Positions 31,249 through 43,900 of a DNA stretch of 64,000 bases are shown here, piece by piece. Positions within the stretch are counted from its first letter, which is position 1, and every line of letters begins with the position of its first letter. The stretch is from contig ONZQ02000003.1 in assembly GCA_900312665.1 (NCBI GenBank), forward strand, positions 2,344,911-2,408,910. Reading direction: 5' to 3'. A model generated the notes under the pieces. The model was not told the DNA's origin. It was given only the letters and a program-made list of their open reading frames with translations, and did not search any database. The DNA comes from Cephalotrichum gorgonifer. Taxonomy: Eukaryota; Ascomycota; Sordariomycetes; Microascales; Microascaceae. A program made the position numbers and the translations under genes.

Positions 31249-33898
31249 TCTAATATATTCCGTCGAATATATGTCCTGCCAAAGACACGTCAGCTATACT
31301 CTTGTGCAATCACACAGAGTACGTCAGAGAGCGGGAGTGTCTGGGGATCATCAACGGAGGATACTTAGGGGTGGAAGCTTCTTGCATGGTGAATAACGAA
31401 GACATTATGAAGGGAGAAGGTGTATATGTGCTCGGTAGTATACTGGGGGACGATTTCAAGTGAGACGAGAAGGGGAACGGACGCAGATGGAGATGAGGCT
31501 CCGTCTTCACCCTGGCCATATTGCTTGAGGTGTATTGGGATGGTGTTATGGTATGTAGAAACCCAAAATTTTGGACAGGCACCACACCCTCAGCTTACCC
31601 CTTGACTATATTGCCGGGAAATGGCCAACCCAAGTATACTAGATAGACAGGTTTAAATTAGTTCATGGTTCATTCCAGTCATCGATGACCAAGGGGAGGA
31701 TGGGCATTACTTACCGAAGAAGAAGTAAGAAATGGCAGTTCGAGGTATAATGCCTCGCAATTTGAGTTTGATAGGCTAGCCGAAGAGATCAATTGAAAGG
31801 CTATTGGGAAGACAGGGTAGGCTAGGAGGTAAAGGGAGATGTGGGCGTTCGAGAGAGATCACGACTGAGACTGTCAGGATCAGGATTAACCTGCAATAAC
31901 GGATTTGTTAAGGTAATTCTTGGAGACAGAGGAAGCTGCGAGGCAGGACGTGAATTTCTTTCTTCCTGCTCCGGCTCCCCCGCAGCTTCCTCATATAAAC
32001 TTCAAGTGGTTGAACCTGCCTTGCAACTTCCTCTTTGGACCATCAGGGGTGAAATCACATGTTCGTCCTACTCTCCACGTTAACACTCCCCATTGCGCCT
32101 CCCCATTTTGAGAAGGTTCGAATGGTGGATGCTGTGAGTGTTAGTGGTGGCCTGGCCGCTCCTTCCCAGTTTCTACCGGCTGGTGGGGGAGGTCGACATG
32201 TAACCTGTCAGTCTCTTTTCTCAGTTTGTGATTCTTTTGGAAGCCCATATTTTCATGAAGTCTAGGGAACGGGGAGCATAATGATGTAGAGGATGATGGT
32301 TTCCTTACACTAGGGAATCTAGACGCTCTCTCAGCGCCTTGCAGTCCAGCTGAAATGTGCCATTGCACATCCACATATAATACGGAGCGTCTGCGATTCA
32401 ATGGAAATATCTCATTAGTTCCAACCGCATAACCTTGGCCATCCCCATCCTCCCCGTTATGGAGAGGTTCGTAGATGCGGTGGGCCATTTAAGTGTAAGC
32501 CTAGATATCAGGTGTGAAGCGCCGGCCGCAGAAAGGAAAGCCCGGTTTTGGTATATCTGTAGGAATGAAGAGAAAGGGCAGGAGAAATGGCAAGGGGAAG
32601 TAGACTCTGTTATATCGATAGGCAGCTTGGTGGATCAGGATACTATTCTTTTGGTTTGAACATCACATCACGGTACAATGAGGCAGGCTCCACTCCATTC
32701 AGAGCAGACATGGGAAAGGATTGCCCAAGCAAATCAGGATAATAGCAAACAACAAACCGCAAGCTGGTTTCACTTGCCTTAGAATATACGTTCTAGTGTA
32801 TGAGGAGCCCTATGTGGTACTCTTCCCTACAAGAAAGATTCAGCGACATTTTCCTCACCCGTCCGAATACTTGTAGAATTAACACGAAAGGAGGTGGCCC
32901 AGCTTCATGTGCTTGTCAAGTTGCTGGTATTGCCCCCGCACTCCAAGGCCAGCCACGAACCACGTGGGCTGTACTACGTACCTGTCAGAATCCTAACTAA
33001 GAACAACTGGCTGTCAGATCCTTAAAATATCCCAGGGGCAGACGCCAGGTGTCCGCCCCCTTGCTAAGAGGAGAGAAAACTTGCCAGGCCCAGAAGCCCC
33101 AGTAATAATGGCGATTTATCCCAAGTCCGGGGGCATGGCTCTCTTCGGGTCCTGGCTTCCGAAGTTCGGGATCGGAACGTTGGACACCCCGAGAGTCCAC
33201 AGGGATGGTCGCGTGGTATCTCCTCTCCGCTAGGTTCCTCCGCTCGTGCCAACATACAACTTGGGGGCTTTTGGGGTCTGACGTAACGCTAGTACTCCGA
33301 TAAGACGACGAACCGCGGAAGCTATTAGCTTGGAAGGTGAAGGTGACGTTCCGATCAGCCTATCAGGAGGCTGCTTCCGCTTTATCGGTACATCGACCGG
33401 CATGCGGATGTTGGTGTTATAAGCTACCTGGTTCTGAGCTAATCTTGGTTACCGATTGGCGACCGAGGAACGAACCGAGGCCATGACGGATGTGGGGGAA
33501 ACTGGGGAACTGAGGTCGTATGATTGGTGTTGGGTGTGTGGGGTAATACTGTCCCCCGCTGGTAGCGTCTCCACAGAACACTGGTACTTTGTGCAAGTAC
33601 CTGGATCTATTGCCCCTGGACCCGGGACTCAGTCCGTGGCGCAGACGATCTCGTGCAGCATATATCTAGTGGCTGCCCTTTATTTACTTTCCTCCCACTA
33701 GTTACCCTCCATTCCTTGTCGTGTCTTTTGCTTGCTCTAGCTGTGTAACTTGACCGAGGACACTACCTCGTTCGCGACACTCTCACTCCTACCGCGCTCT
33801 CTCTCGTGCCCTTCCCCACCCTCTCCCCGAGGACTGAAGCTATCCTTCTCTACTGACTACCCGTTGTACGAGTCTCACCCGGAGACAGCAACCTTACC
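31249..33898. promoter_or_regulatory. Divergent gene-free region between AlkB and ligase genes
   Basis: 2.65 kb. Both promoters should be here. Moderately AT-rich, with short overlapping reading frames and no family resemblance; no tRNA. Immediately before the ligase, 33750-33898 is CT-rich with many CTCTC words, typical of a fungal core promoter and leader. Confidence 0.4.
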
Positions 33899-36069
33899 AT
33901 GGTCTTCGTTCCGGCTCCATGTGTCCCCGAACTCGGCGGTAAGCGACACCAGCTCAATTGGGATGATGCTCGACCTGCTAACAATTCCCGCAAGATGTCC
34001 CCGACTCCATCACCCTGGAGCAGTTCATCAACGATGAAAAATATGGCCGTCACCCCAGCGCCAGGTCCCGCAACCCCTACACATGCGGGATCACCGGCAA
34101 GACCTTCACCTGCGAGGAGGTGAAGAACCGGACTACTTACATGGCGCGGGCCATTTCCAAGCGGCTCGGCTTCCTCCCCAACGAGGACACCGAGTGGCAC
34201 AAGGTTGCCTGCATATACTCGCTCAACACCGTGAGTTGTGCACATCCATATACCTCCCCCTCACTATAATTCATCCCGCATCGTTTTCTAAACGCGTAAA
34301 ATCAATTTAGATCGACTACATCCCGCTCACCCACGCGATCCACCGCCTCTCGGGCATCGTCACCCCCGCCAGCGCCGCCTACTCCGCTCTAGAGCTGCAG
34401 CATCAGCTAAAGTCCTCGAACGCGACGGCCCTCTTCACTTGTGCCCCACTCCTCGAGAACGCCCTGAAGGCGGCCGAGGGCGCGGGGATCTCCCGCGACA
34501 GGATCTTCCTCCTTGAACTGCCCGGCGCTAGCGGAGGCAGCGGCTTCGTGACGGTGGAGAACCTGGTTAGCGAGGGAGCGAAGCTGCCCGAATTAGATCC
34601 GTTGAGGTGGGCGAAGGGGCAGGGCGCCAGGCAGGTCGCGTATCTGTGCTACTCGAGCGGGACGTCTGGACTCCCTGTACGATTCTCCCAAGAATACCAG
34701 CCTCTCCAACTGCCCCCTTGGACGAAAAAAAAGAGGATTCTAACTAGTAGCAGAAAGCCGTCATGGTATCCCACCGCAACGTCATTGCCAATTCGATGCA
34801 GATCCGACTTATCGACAGGGACCCGCGGAAGGAAATCGGCATCGACAGCCAGGTCACGATGGGACTGCTTCCCTTCAGCCACATCTACGCGCTAGTCGTC
34901 GTCACGCATGTGGGGACGTACCGCGGCGACGAGATCATCGTACTCCCGCGCTTCGAGTTCAAGACCTTCCTCTCCTCCATACAAGACTACAAAATCAACC
35001 AAGTCTCCGTCGTAGGTTCATCCCTCTAATATTCTTTCATTGATCGCCCTAGTCAAAAAATCCTCTCGAGACTCACATCTGAAAACAACAAGGTCCCACC
35101 CATCATAATCAACCTCATCCGGAACCAAGCCATCGCGTCAAAGTACGACCTCTCCTCCGTCCGCTTCCTCTACACCGGCGCCGCACCCCTCGGGAGCGAG
35201 ACCGTCACGGAGCTCCTGAAACAGTACCCCAACTGGAAGGTCGGCCAGGGCTACGGCATGACCGAGACGGCCACGGGCATGGTCAGCACGAGGGAGAACG
35301 ACATCCTCGTGGGATCCTCGGGGAACCTGCTGCCCGGGTCTCGCGCCAAGATCATTGACTTCGACGGGAAGGAGGTGACGGAGTACGAGAAGCCCGGCGA
35401 GCTGTACTTCCAGGGCCCGGCGGTGACGCTGGGGTACCTGAATAACGAGAAGGCGACAGCGGAGACGTTCGTGTGGGACGAGGACGGGAGGTGGATTAGG
35501 ACCGGCGACGAGGTGCTCGTCCGGCTCGCGCCGTCGGGGACTGAGCACTTTGTCATTGTTGATCGGATTAAGGAGCTGATCAAGGTCAAGGTACGCGCCC
35601 CTTTTCTACCACCACTAATCCGATATTTCTTCTTTCTTCTTGTCGTCCTCTTCACTCTTTACAGATGGCCCTGATTTATTGCTACTTAACCGTCTACTTG
35701 CCTCGGTTGCCGCCCTACTAATACACTGCTACCTCCCAGGGTCACCAAGTCGCCCCCGCCGAGCTCGAGGCCCACCTCCTCACCCACCCCCACGTCTCCG
35801 ACTGCACGGTCATCCAAGTCCCGGACGAGATGGCCGGCGAGGTCCCCAAGGCCTTCGTCGTCAAGTCCGCGGCGGCGACCGGCTCCGACGACGAGGTCGC
35901 GCGGGGCATCGCGAAGCATGTCGAGGACCACAAGGCGAGGTACAAGTGGCTGAAGGGGGGCGTCGAGTTCATCGATGTCATCCCGAAGAGTCCGAGCGGG
36001 AAGATCCTGAGGAGGCTGCTGAGGGATAAGGATAAGGAGTCGAGGAGGGCTAAGGGGGCGAAGATATGA
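33899..36069 (+). CDS. 4-coumarate-CoA ligase-like acyl-CoA synthetase, peroxisomal (6 exons)
   Basis: Exons 33899-33938, 33995-34230, 34311-34676, 34754-35011, 35093-35590 and 35740-36069 give 575 residues. ANL-superfamily motifs appear in order: the phosphate loop YSSGTSGLP, split from KAVMVSHRNVI by intron 3; YTGAAPLG; GQGYGMTETATG; RWIRTGDE; the hinge KVKGHQVAPAELE; and the catalytic Lys in PKSPSGKILRRLL. The enzyme activates a carboxylic acid to acyl-AMP and then acyl-CoA. The C-terminus AKI is a peroxisomal targeting signal type 1 variant known to work in yeasts. The short first exon (40 nt) is supported by MVFVPAPCVPEL, a common start in fungal members. The substrate (phenylpropanoid or medium/long-chain acid) cannot be told. 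Confidence 0.9.
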
Positions 36070-36341
36070 TGGGACAGGCCAAATTTTCGAAACGTAGCGT
36101 TGTATTTATTTTTCATGTCAAGCGGAAGACGCCTGAAAGAATATATGCGAATATATATATGTGATATATACTATGGAACCTTTTGTCGGCTTATGCGAGG
36201 AGGTTCGTTAGCTCACGTTGTCTCGCCCCCATTCCCCCCCCCCTCTCTTTTCCCCATGATGCTTGGGGATGGATGATTCGAGTCCTGGTTTGGCTTCGTT
36301 CCAATCCTGACCACCCATGCGTCCTCCCTCCATTCATCTCA

Positions 36342-37537
36342 TCACGCGCCGCCCGCGAACACGAGCTGCTCATTCCCGACAACCCCCGTCAACACGTTCC
36401 CGATGCCGTTGACCTCCCCATCTCCACCCTGCATGATGGTCGCGAAGTTATCCGCGATGAGCTGTATCCCGTCCACGAAGTCCCGCCCGTCGAACTCGCA
36501 GTGCCCGCCATTAGGCGTGTTATCCACCGTCTGCAGCGCGTTGACCTCCGCCGCGCTCAGCCCCGCGTCCGCCGCGATCTGCTCGTACGCGACGATCGCC
36601 TCCGGGATCGACTGCTGCAGGCTCGCGAGCTCGTCCTGGGTGCTCTGGAAGTGGATCCTGGTCGTCGCGCCGACGGTGGCGGCGTCGACGACGTCGACCT
36701 GGGGCGCCAGGGCGCCGCAGTTCAGCAGGACGCCGTTGCCGGCGAAGTTGGCGCCGTGGGCGGGCACGAAGAAGCCGGACATGAGGAGGGCGCCGCCCGA
36801 GACGCCGGTGAAGAATACGTTGGAGGAGTTGAAGGAGAGGACCTGGGGGAGGACGTCGAGGATCAGGTCGTTGACGGCCTGGGCGTGGGCGACGCCGTCG
36901 GTGCGGTCGAGGCCCTGGCCGCCGCCCCAGAAGAGGTTGGGGTCCGGGGCCAGGACGGCGACGCCGGCGAGGTTGGAGAGGACGCCCTGGTTCGGGAAGT
37001 CGAAGAAGGACTGGCCGCCGTCGCCGTGCAGGAGGACGTTGAGGCCCTGGGTTCCGGGGGTGTTGGGGTCCTGCGTGGCGCCGGTGACGTCGGTGAGGGT
37101 GGTGAAGTCGGCGGCTGCGGCGCTGACCTTGAAGCGGATGGGGAGGTTGCTGGGCGGTGTTAGTCGAGGAGGGCATAAAGGTGTGTTGAAGGTAGGGGAG
37201 GTTGGATTTGGGGGGAGACGTACTTGATGTCTACGGTCATGTCGAGGATCGTAGAGCCGTCGGTGGCTTGGGAGATGCCGCCGGGGATCTGGGCAGCCTG
37301 CTCCTGGGCGGTCTGGGGCTGGGCGTTGTTGTTGTTCCCACCCGCGTTACCATTGGCATTCCCTCCTCGATTTCCTCCTCGAGTCCCCCCTCGAGTCGCT
37401 CCTCGATTCCCGCCGCGATTCCCACCCCGGTTCCGGCCATTTCCCCTCTGGGGAGATGCATCCACCAAAGCCGCCCCGAGAATTAGAAAGGAGAGAAGCA
37501 AAGCCACCAGGGCAGAAGATCGCCCGACGGTCAACAT
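36342..37537 (-). CDS. Secreted alpha/beta-hydrolase-like protein with RGG/NRGG-rich N-terminus
   Basis: Exons 37537-37224 and 37149-36342 give 373 residues. Residues 1-27 (ending LGAALVDASP) form a signal peptide. Residues about 29-75 are tandem R/N-G-G units (RNRGGNRGG, ATRGGTRGG, then GNANGNAGGNNNN). The remaining 270 residues look like an alpha/beta hydrolase: LNVLLHGDGG as oxyanion strand, FFTGVSGGALLMSG with nucleophile Ser222, and GGHCEFDGRDFVDG near the end, where the His could complete the triad. I recall related fungal proteins given unhelpful names; the substrate is unknown and carbohydrate or ester hydrolysis is only a guess. The intron is 74 bp (GTACGT...GCCCAG). The low-complexity segment makes the N-terminal alignment unreliable, but the signal peptide argues it is translated. 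Confidence 0.75.
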
Positions 37538-38756
37538 CGTGGCGATTCTTCGTTAGAAATGAATAATATATATATGAATATGTAAAGAGAGGAAGGCAAG
37601 CCTCAAACCTTTTACCCCGGGGCTGGTGAGGGTCGGAGAGGGTGAGAAGGAGGGTGAGAGGTTCGATCAACGAAGATCCTCTGTGATTAATAAACGAAAA
37701 GAGGAAAAGAAGTCGTAAGTTCGGGCTCTCCAACGCATCGTCGATCGTGGGGAACGAACTTGGCGTTCACTCGCCGCTCCGACCTTGTCGGTCGGGTAAT
37801 GGTGCCGTGTAAGTGGGGAGAGGAGGACGGGGCGGAAACCTGAGACGGCGCGTGGTTGGCGAAGGAAGCGGCGGCGGCGGGCGAAACGAGTCTGATACTT
37901 GGCACGGAGCCTTTAACACACCACTGTTGGGGCATATTTACGCGGGGAGTGGGCCCTAAAAAGGAACCTCGGGGCCTACTACAGTTTAATACTACCGTTA
38001 AAGTTTTGAATTGACGCTGGAGTGCTTTTTGAACCGTGCTCCTTTGCTTGGGATTTTCCAGCGTAGTATTATTCTCGTGTGAAGCGAAGCGACGCTGGGT
38101 CTAAGGGGCGATGGGGCGGATTTGAAACTGAGAGAGAGAGAGAGAGACGTCGTTTAAGACGTGGGTGCTGTGTTATTTGGCTCGTAAGTTTTTATTTTGG
38201 CCACGAGATATAATTCCACGAGTAAAAGATGAGGAGATATGAAGAGGAGGAAAGAAGAAGATGCAAAAGATTACCTCCTTACTTTGCGTTGAGGAGCGAA
38301 ACGCTTAATACTGTAATGGTCCGTCCCTCGGCTGAGACGGCGACACTCGCGTTACATGGCATGTTGCGAGAGCCTCATCGGGATAACCCGACGGATGCGC
38401 ACAGGCGGACGGACGTACGAAAGTACGAAAGAGAACCGGCAGGTTTCTCTGCGTTCTTGAAGAGGAAGTGGAAGTGGTCTGGTTCACGTAAGTGCGTTGG
38501 CCCACTGCTTCCCAATGACATCTAATGAGAGATGAGACATCACAGCGTCGGATTCGGATTCGTGCAAGATGTCTCAGGCTGACAAGGACAACTAGCGGGC
38601 TTTAATACAGATGCCCGTGGGAAGCATAAGTCTATTAATAACAATTCTACACACAATCCTCCCCAGCACCATTAATATACAGCAAGAACCCCAATTTTCC
38701 CGGGGAGACGCTCGTCTATCCCCTCCATAGCTCCAATTCCGCCCCCCTTTAACAAC
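37538..38756. other. Upstream region of the secreted hydrolase and 3' flank of thioesterase
   Basis: 1.22 kb. The left half should be the hydrolase promoter (transcribed leftward), with CCTCACC- and CTCC-rich leader on the minus strand. Contains a (GA)9 run at 38130-38147. No gene recognised. Confidence 0.4.
38130..38147 (+). repeat. (GA)9 dinucleotide repeat
   Basis: Nine uninterrupted GA units about 600 bp upstream of the hydrolase ATG (minus strand gene). Confidence 0.85.
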
Positions 38757-39857
38757 TTACAACTTGGCCTTGACCTTGCCCCCCTCCTCCTGCTTCAGCC
38801 TCACCACTCCCTCCTGCGTACACGTGGCCAGCAGCACCCCGTCCTTCGAAAACACCTTCGACGTCACCACGCCCCTCCCGTTACCCGCCCACGGGCTCGA
38901 CATCTCCGTGAACATCCACTCGTCGGCCCTGATCGCCAACGGCTCGTGGAAGTAGATGCTGTGGTCCAGCGACACCATCATCCCGATCCTCGGCTTCCCG
39001 TCCCCCTCCGCCGCGCCCCCGCCGCCGATCCCGTCTCCCCTCCCCGTCGCGGACCCCGGCCCGTCGCCCTCGCCCTTGCCCTCCTCCGCCACCCCCGTCG
39101 GCTGGTCCGCCGCCGGCTTGAGCAGGTCGTGGATCCGCGGTATCGTCCCCAGGAGGTACCAGTCCGTCATGTAAGCCAGCGCCGCCACGTGCGCGTCCGA
39201 CCCGCCCGCGATCTTCCCCCTCGCCTTGACCCAGTGCGTGCACCTCCTCTCCGAGGGCGAACCCTCCGTCATCTCCACCCCCGTGAGCTCCACGTCCGCG
39301 TTCCCGTCGCTGGGGCCCGCGGGCGGGCCCGCCCTCCTACAGCCCGGGAGCTCGGAGGCGTGCGAGATGTTCTTCCGGCCGGGCGAGACCTTGACGAAGC
39401 TCATGGTCGTCGTGAAGATGCACGCGCCGCGCTGCCGCGCCTGGACCGTGCGGGTCGCGAAGCTGCGCCCGTCGCGCACGCGCTCGACGTGGTAGGTGAT
39501 GGGGATGGAGTTGGACCCCGCGAGGAGGAAGTAGCAGTGGCAGGAGTGGACGGCGAAGCCAGGCTGCACGGTGCGCTGGCCCGCGGCTATGCATTGCGCG
39601 ATGGCCACGCCGCCGAAGATGCCGCGCGCGCCCGGCGGGTGCCACGCCTCGCGTGTGTTGGTGAACATGTCCTAGTTCCGAGGTTAGCACCTTGTAGTGA
39701 AGTCTGGGAGGGGATTGGGGGAAGGAGGGCATTGGGCATTGGGCATTGGACGTACTGGCCCGAGGACTGCCAGCTCCGTGATATCCAGGGCATTCTCAAT
39801 CGGTGCCTTGGAGGGATCCGCCGGAGGCGTCCTCAGTAGCGTAGACCGGCCGTTCAT
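38757..39857 (-). CDS. Peroxisomal acyl-CoA thioesterase (TesB/ACOT8 type)
   Basis: Exons 39857-39756 and 39671-38757 give 338 residues. Double-hotdog acyl-CoA thioesterase motifs: FTNTREAWHPPGARGIFGG, HSCHCYFLLAGS with YHVERVRDGRSFATRTVQA in the first hotdog, and MMVSLDHSIYFHEP plus GVVTSKVFSKDGVLLATC in the second. The C-terminus AKL is a strong peroxisomal targeting signal type 1. It hydrolyses acyl-CoA to free acid and CoA, balancing beta-oxidation intermediates. A Gly/Glu/Asp-rich insert of about 37 residues (EEGKGEGDGPGS onward) interrupts the link between the hotdogs. The Met at 39857 gives MNGRSTLLRTPPAD leading into ENALDITEL, a normal family start; an in-frame Met 68 codons upstream is less likely. 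The intron holds three GGGCATT units. Confidence 0.9.
39727..39747 (+). repeat. Three tandem GGGCATT heptamers in thioesterase intron
   Basis: Exact copies at 39727-39733, 39734-39740 and 39741-39747, just downstream (minus strand sense) of the intron donor at 39755. Confidence 0.85.
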
Positions 39858-40946
39858 GATGACGTCGAGTGCAAAGTTCCCGCACCCAATCGAACTCGAA
39901 GTAACAGAAGGTGAAGTAAAGAATGAAAGAAAGAAAAGAAGAGTATGAAAGTATAAGCTTCTCCTCCCTGTAGAAGTACGAGTGCCAACGGGAAGAGGCC
40001 CCACCGAGGTTGAAGAAGAAATAAGGATTGATAAGATAAGCCCCGTAACGAGGATGTACAAGTAGTTAGTTCGAAGCCCGAACAGGTCCGTCCCTCGGTC
40101 TGCCTTTGATAGGATAAGTCGGGGCGACTCTTTAATCGCTTAAAAATCAGCTTTCAATGCCGAGGGTATGAAACAGGGAGAAAGTAACACCGGGTCGAGT
40201 ATGCCAGCGCAAAAAAACACCCGTATAAAATATAAGTAGAATAAAAGAATTGGGCGTCGGGAGAGGACGCAGTAATAATACCGACCGTGTACAAAAAAAT
40301 GGAGGTTGATGAGTGTGAGTTTCCTCACCTTGACCAAAACGGGAATCTTGCCGAGGCACAAAAAAGTCAAAAGTTGCCGGTTTGTTCGGCATTCCCGCTA
40401 GTTGATACCACCAAACGCCCCCCCACGTGCGTGACGACATGGGAAAGCCGGTTTCTGGTTGATAAACCTAATACATTAATCTACAATGTACGAGTATAGT
40501 GGGCCCCGGCGCCGAAAGTGCCGACCCTCCGTCGCCGTTCCGTTGCCGCTCGACAGCTGCTTGTATATATCTTATACAATACAAGTATCTCAGGACCCTG
40601 ATATTTGAACCGTTATTACTACGAGGGCACCAATTTAGCTCCAGAGCCGTGAGAGCCGAATCAACTCCCCAAATAATACCTGGTAAACGACATCTAGGCT
40701 AAGAAAAGAAAGCTCCGATCCACCCGTCGTCTAGAGAGACATGATCGCGGCCTGTTGTTTCCTCTCGGCAGTATAATCAATTTGTTCCATTCTTCTACGA
40801 GAGGAGAAACCACTTATACCGCGTATTATATACTGTCCCGACCACGTACCTTCACCACCCCAAGTCTACCCTCTAACGTCTTCTAGAAGCAAACACCACC
40901 CCGCAGTCTCTACAAAAGCTCCCCATCCCCCTTCTTCCACATCGCC
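39858..40946. other. Intergenic region between thioesterase start and OSH1 3' end
   Basis: 1.09 kb. Thioesterase promoter at the left. Contains TACAAGTA words at 40057 and 40580, TACGAGTA at 40489, and an imperfect dyad around 40560-40586 (CTTGTATA...TATACAATACAAG). No gene recognised. Confidence 0.4.
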
Positions 40947-43900
40947 TCACCCCAACGACTTCGTCGTCGCCCTCCGGATCGGCCCGTCTCCGACATCTTC
41001 GTAGATCTGCTCCAGCCCATCCCACGCCTTCTCATCCCCCTCCGCCCACTTCTCCCTCTGCACCCAGTACCCCCCGTTGAACTTCCAGTACGACTCGCCC
41101 GTCACCTCGCACTTCTCCTTGCTGAACCACGCCGGCTTAAACTCCAGCCCCTTCGCCTCTCGTATCCTCCTCCGAGCCCGCTGCGCCTCCTCGAGCCTGT
41201 TCTTCTCCGTCGCCGCGAAGTCGTACTCGCCGTCCTCCATCGCCCGCTGGTCCGGCCGCAGCCGCGAGTCCGTCGGCGCGATGTGCTTCCGCAGGTTGTC
41301 GTCGATGTGGTTGAACGTGAGCACGAACGGCGTGAGGTTGAACGGTATGCCCTCCGGCCGCTCGTTCGCCTTCCACAGCAGGAACGCGCTGTTCGTGTTG
41401 CTCATGCTCCCGCGGAACGTCGATGCCGCGTCCTTCGGCTCCTCCGGCGTCGCCTCGTACCCCGGCGTGCGGCGCGCGTAGATCTTCGAGTTCCACCGCC
41501 CGCCGATGCTGTAGCACACGTGCCCGCTGGCGTCCGTCACCTTGCCCGCGATCTGGTACGCGCTCGACGCCTTCCAACCCCGCGGCTTGAACTCGATATA
41601 GCATACCTCGCCCGTCGTCCAGTTCTTGACCTCCATCGGCCCGTAGTTGTCCACGGTCGGGTTGCCCGTGATGATGCCGATCACCGACGACGTCACCTTT
41701 TTCCACGTGTAGAAGTCCTCCTTGCCGCCCGACTTGGGCTGGAGCCTCAGGAACCAGGTCCCGAGCGGGTTGATGTCAAACGACTTGCCATAGAACTTGG
41801 ACTTGACAGCCGATTCACCGTAGTACGTCCAGTTCGGCGACTCGGCCCATGCCGCACCTACCGGCGGGTGGTGGCTGACCTGCTCGATGAAGAAGCGGTA
41901 GTTCTTGTCCGGACGCACGTACTCGAACGTCTCGCCGAGGAGGGGGTTGAAGGGCTTTGCGACTCGGCCAATTGTCGAAGCGTACTCACTAGACGCGAAG
42001 GCCGCGACGTACATGAGCCTCTCGAGGGAGTCCGTCCTCTCAGCCGCAATGTCGAGCAGGTCGGCATATTCCATGTCCTCACCGCATCGGTAGAGAAGCG
42101 AGGTGGGCTCGTTGAAGGATACGGGGAGCGTCATCTTGGTCATGTCCTTGCCAATCATAGATTTGAGGATACCCTGAACCAACATTAGCCCTAGTCCAAT
42201 GACCGAAAAGGGGGGTCGGGGAATTTGCACGGGGTTCGATTCGTCCTTACCCATAGCGAGATCTTCGGCCGGTCGTCTGCATCCATCTTCAAGCGGGTCC
42301 TGATCCCATTCTCGTACCCCTTGAACGACGAGCTGATGTCGACCCCGCCCGACACTACAACAGACTTTTCCGCCTCTGCGCCCCCGGTCGGTGGCAACTC
42401 CGTGACATGGACGTCTCCCTCGTCGATAGCGTCAAAGAACTCTTCGTCGTCCGACTCCGACGTATCCGACATGTCGGCCATCTGCTCTAGCGCCGTCTGA
42501 CGCCTGCTGACGCCCGCCAGGGAGGGTTTTCCAGAGAGCAACGACTTGGGCGAGACCTTTTGGGCTTCGCCCGCCGCCTCCTCAAACTTATCCTCACCCT
42601 CCTCTTCCACCTCCGTTTCCACTTGCCCAGGCTCCTTCTTTACCTCTACCTCTTTCTCTTGCCTCTTCTCCTCCACCACCACCTCCTGTCCATCCCCGCG
42701 AGCCTCCTTGCCACTGGTCATCGCTTCCTTCAGCGCCTTCTTGGTTAGCTTGCGCTTCACCTCCGCCTCGCCGAACTTAACCTCGAGCGCTTCCTGCTCG
42801 CGGGCGACCTTGGCCATGCTCTCCTCCCACATTCGCCTCAAGTGCACCTCACGGTCGAGTCGATACTGCCAGTAGGCGTCACGGTCCTTCGAGATCTTGA
42901 GCAGGTTGCCCACCAGCTCCGTCAGCGTGTTAATGGCGCTGTCGTACGTCACCAGGGCATCGGATACGGTCTGATCGCCAAGCTGTAGCTCGGGGTTCCT
43001 CTTGGACTCGGCCTGGAGAGAGATGTTGACGGCCGACAGCGTATCTAGCTGGATCTTGGCCGCCTGGGCGGTGATGTTGAAGGCGTCCTTGGATGCGGTA
43101 ACGGCATGGAGCTGGCTCTCGTCGTCGTCGTCGTCATCCATGTCGCCGGGTATCATTGGGCCGCCGCTAGCATGCCTGGACAGGCCTGCGTCGGTTCCGT
43201 TATCGTCCCGGTCATAATCAGCATCATCCTCATCGACGCTGCCGATCGTGCTGGGCCCCACATGGTCCGATTTATGTGCTGACGTCCGGGAGATTGACCC
43301 GCGTGGGATGTGCAGGCTGCTTCGATTGGCCTCGGAGACGCTCAAGTTCTCGGCCGACATGTCGGACGACCCAGACCGGTCGGCCTTGGCGGCCCGGAGG
43401 AGCTCGGCGGCTCTCGCCTTCTGCCTCTCCTCCTCCTTAGCCTGGTCCTTCGTCCACTGGATCGAGTTATTCAGAGCCCAGAACCATCGCTTAGCTTCAA
43501 CCTCATGGTTCGCCTTTAGCGTGTACTTGACGGAAGACTTTCCGTGAACCTCGAACTTGGTCTTATCTTCCGCGCTCATATGCAACTTGGCGATACGCAT
43601 ATTGATGGCACCTCGACACGCCGAGCCCGTATCGTCCTGGTGCTTGTAGTAGCTCATGACGCCGTCCTCAAGCACGAACCATCGCAGCTGATACCCCTTT
43701 CTGTAGTTGGTCCACTTCTTCAGATAGCCCTTCATCTCTCGTCCTTCCCTCCCGGCGGCGGTGTCCCCGGAGGTGGAGGCGGCGCCTTGGGATGCAGCGT
43801 GCCCGAGGACAGCCTTCTCCTGTATCCCCCGCTGGGCGGCGACGGCGGCGGGAGACCTCTTCAGCATCGAGCGAGTGACGTCATCTTTGGTGACATCCTG

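Noticed and set aside
41283..42188. 301-codon plus-strand frame opposite OSH1
   Set aside because: Arg/Val/Leu-rich complement of GC-rich coding DNA; the minus strand encodes the conserved ORD.
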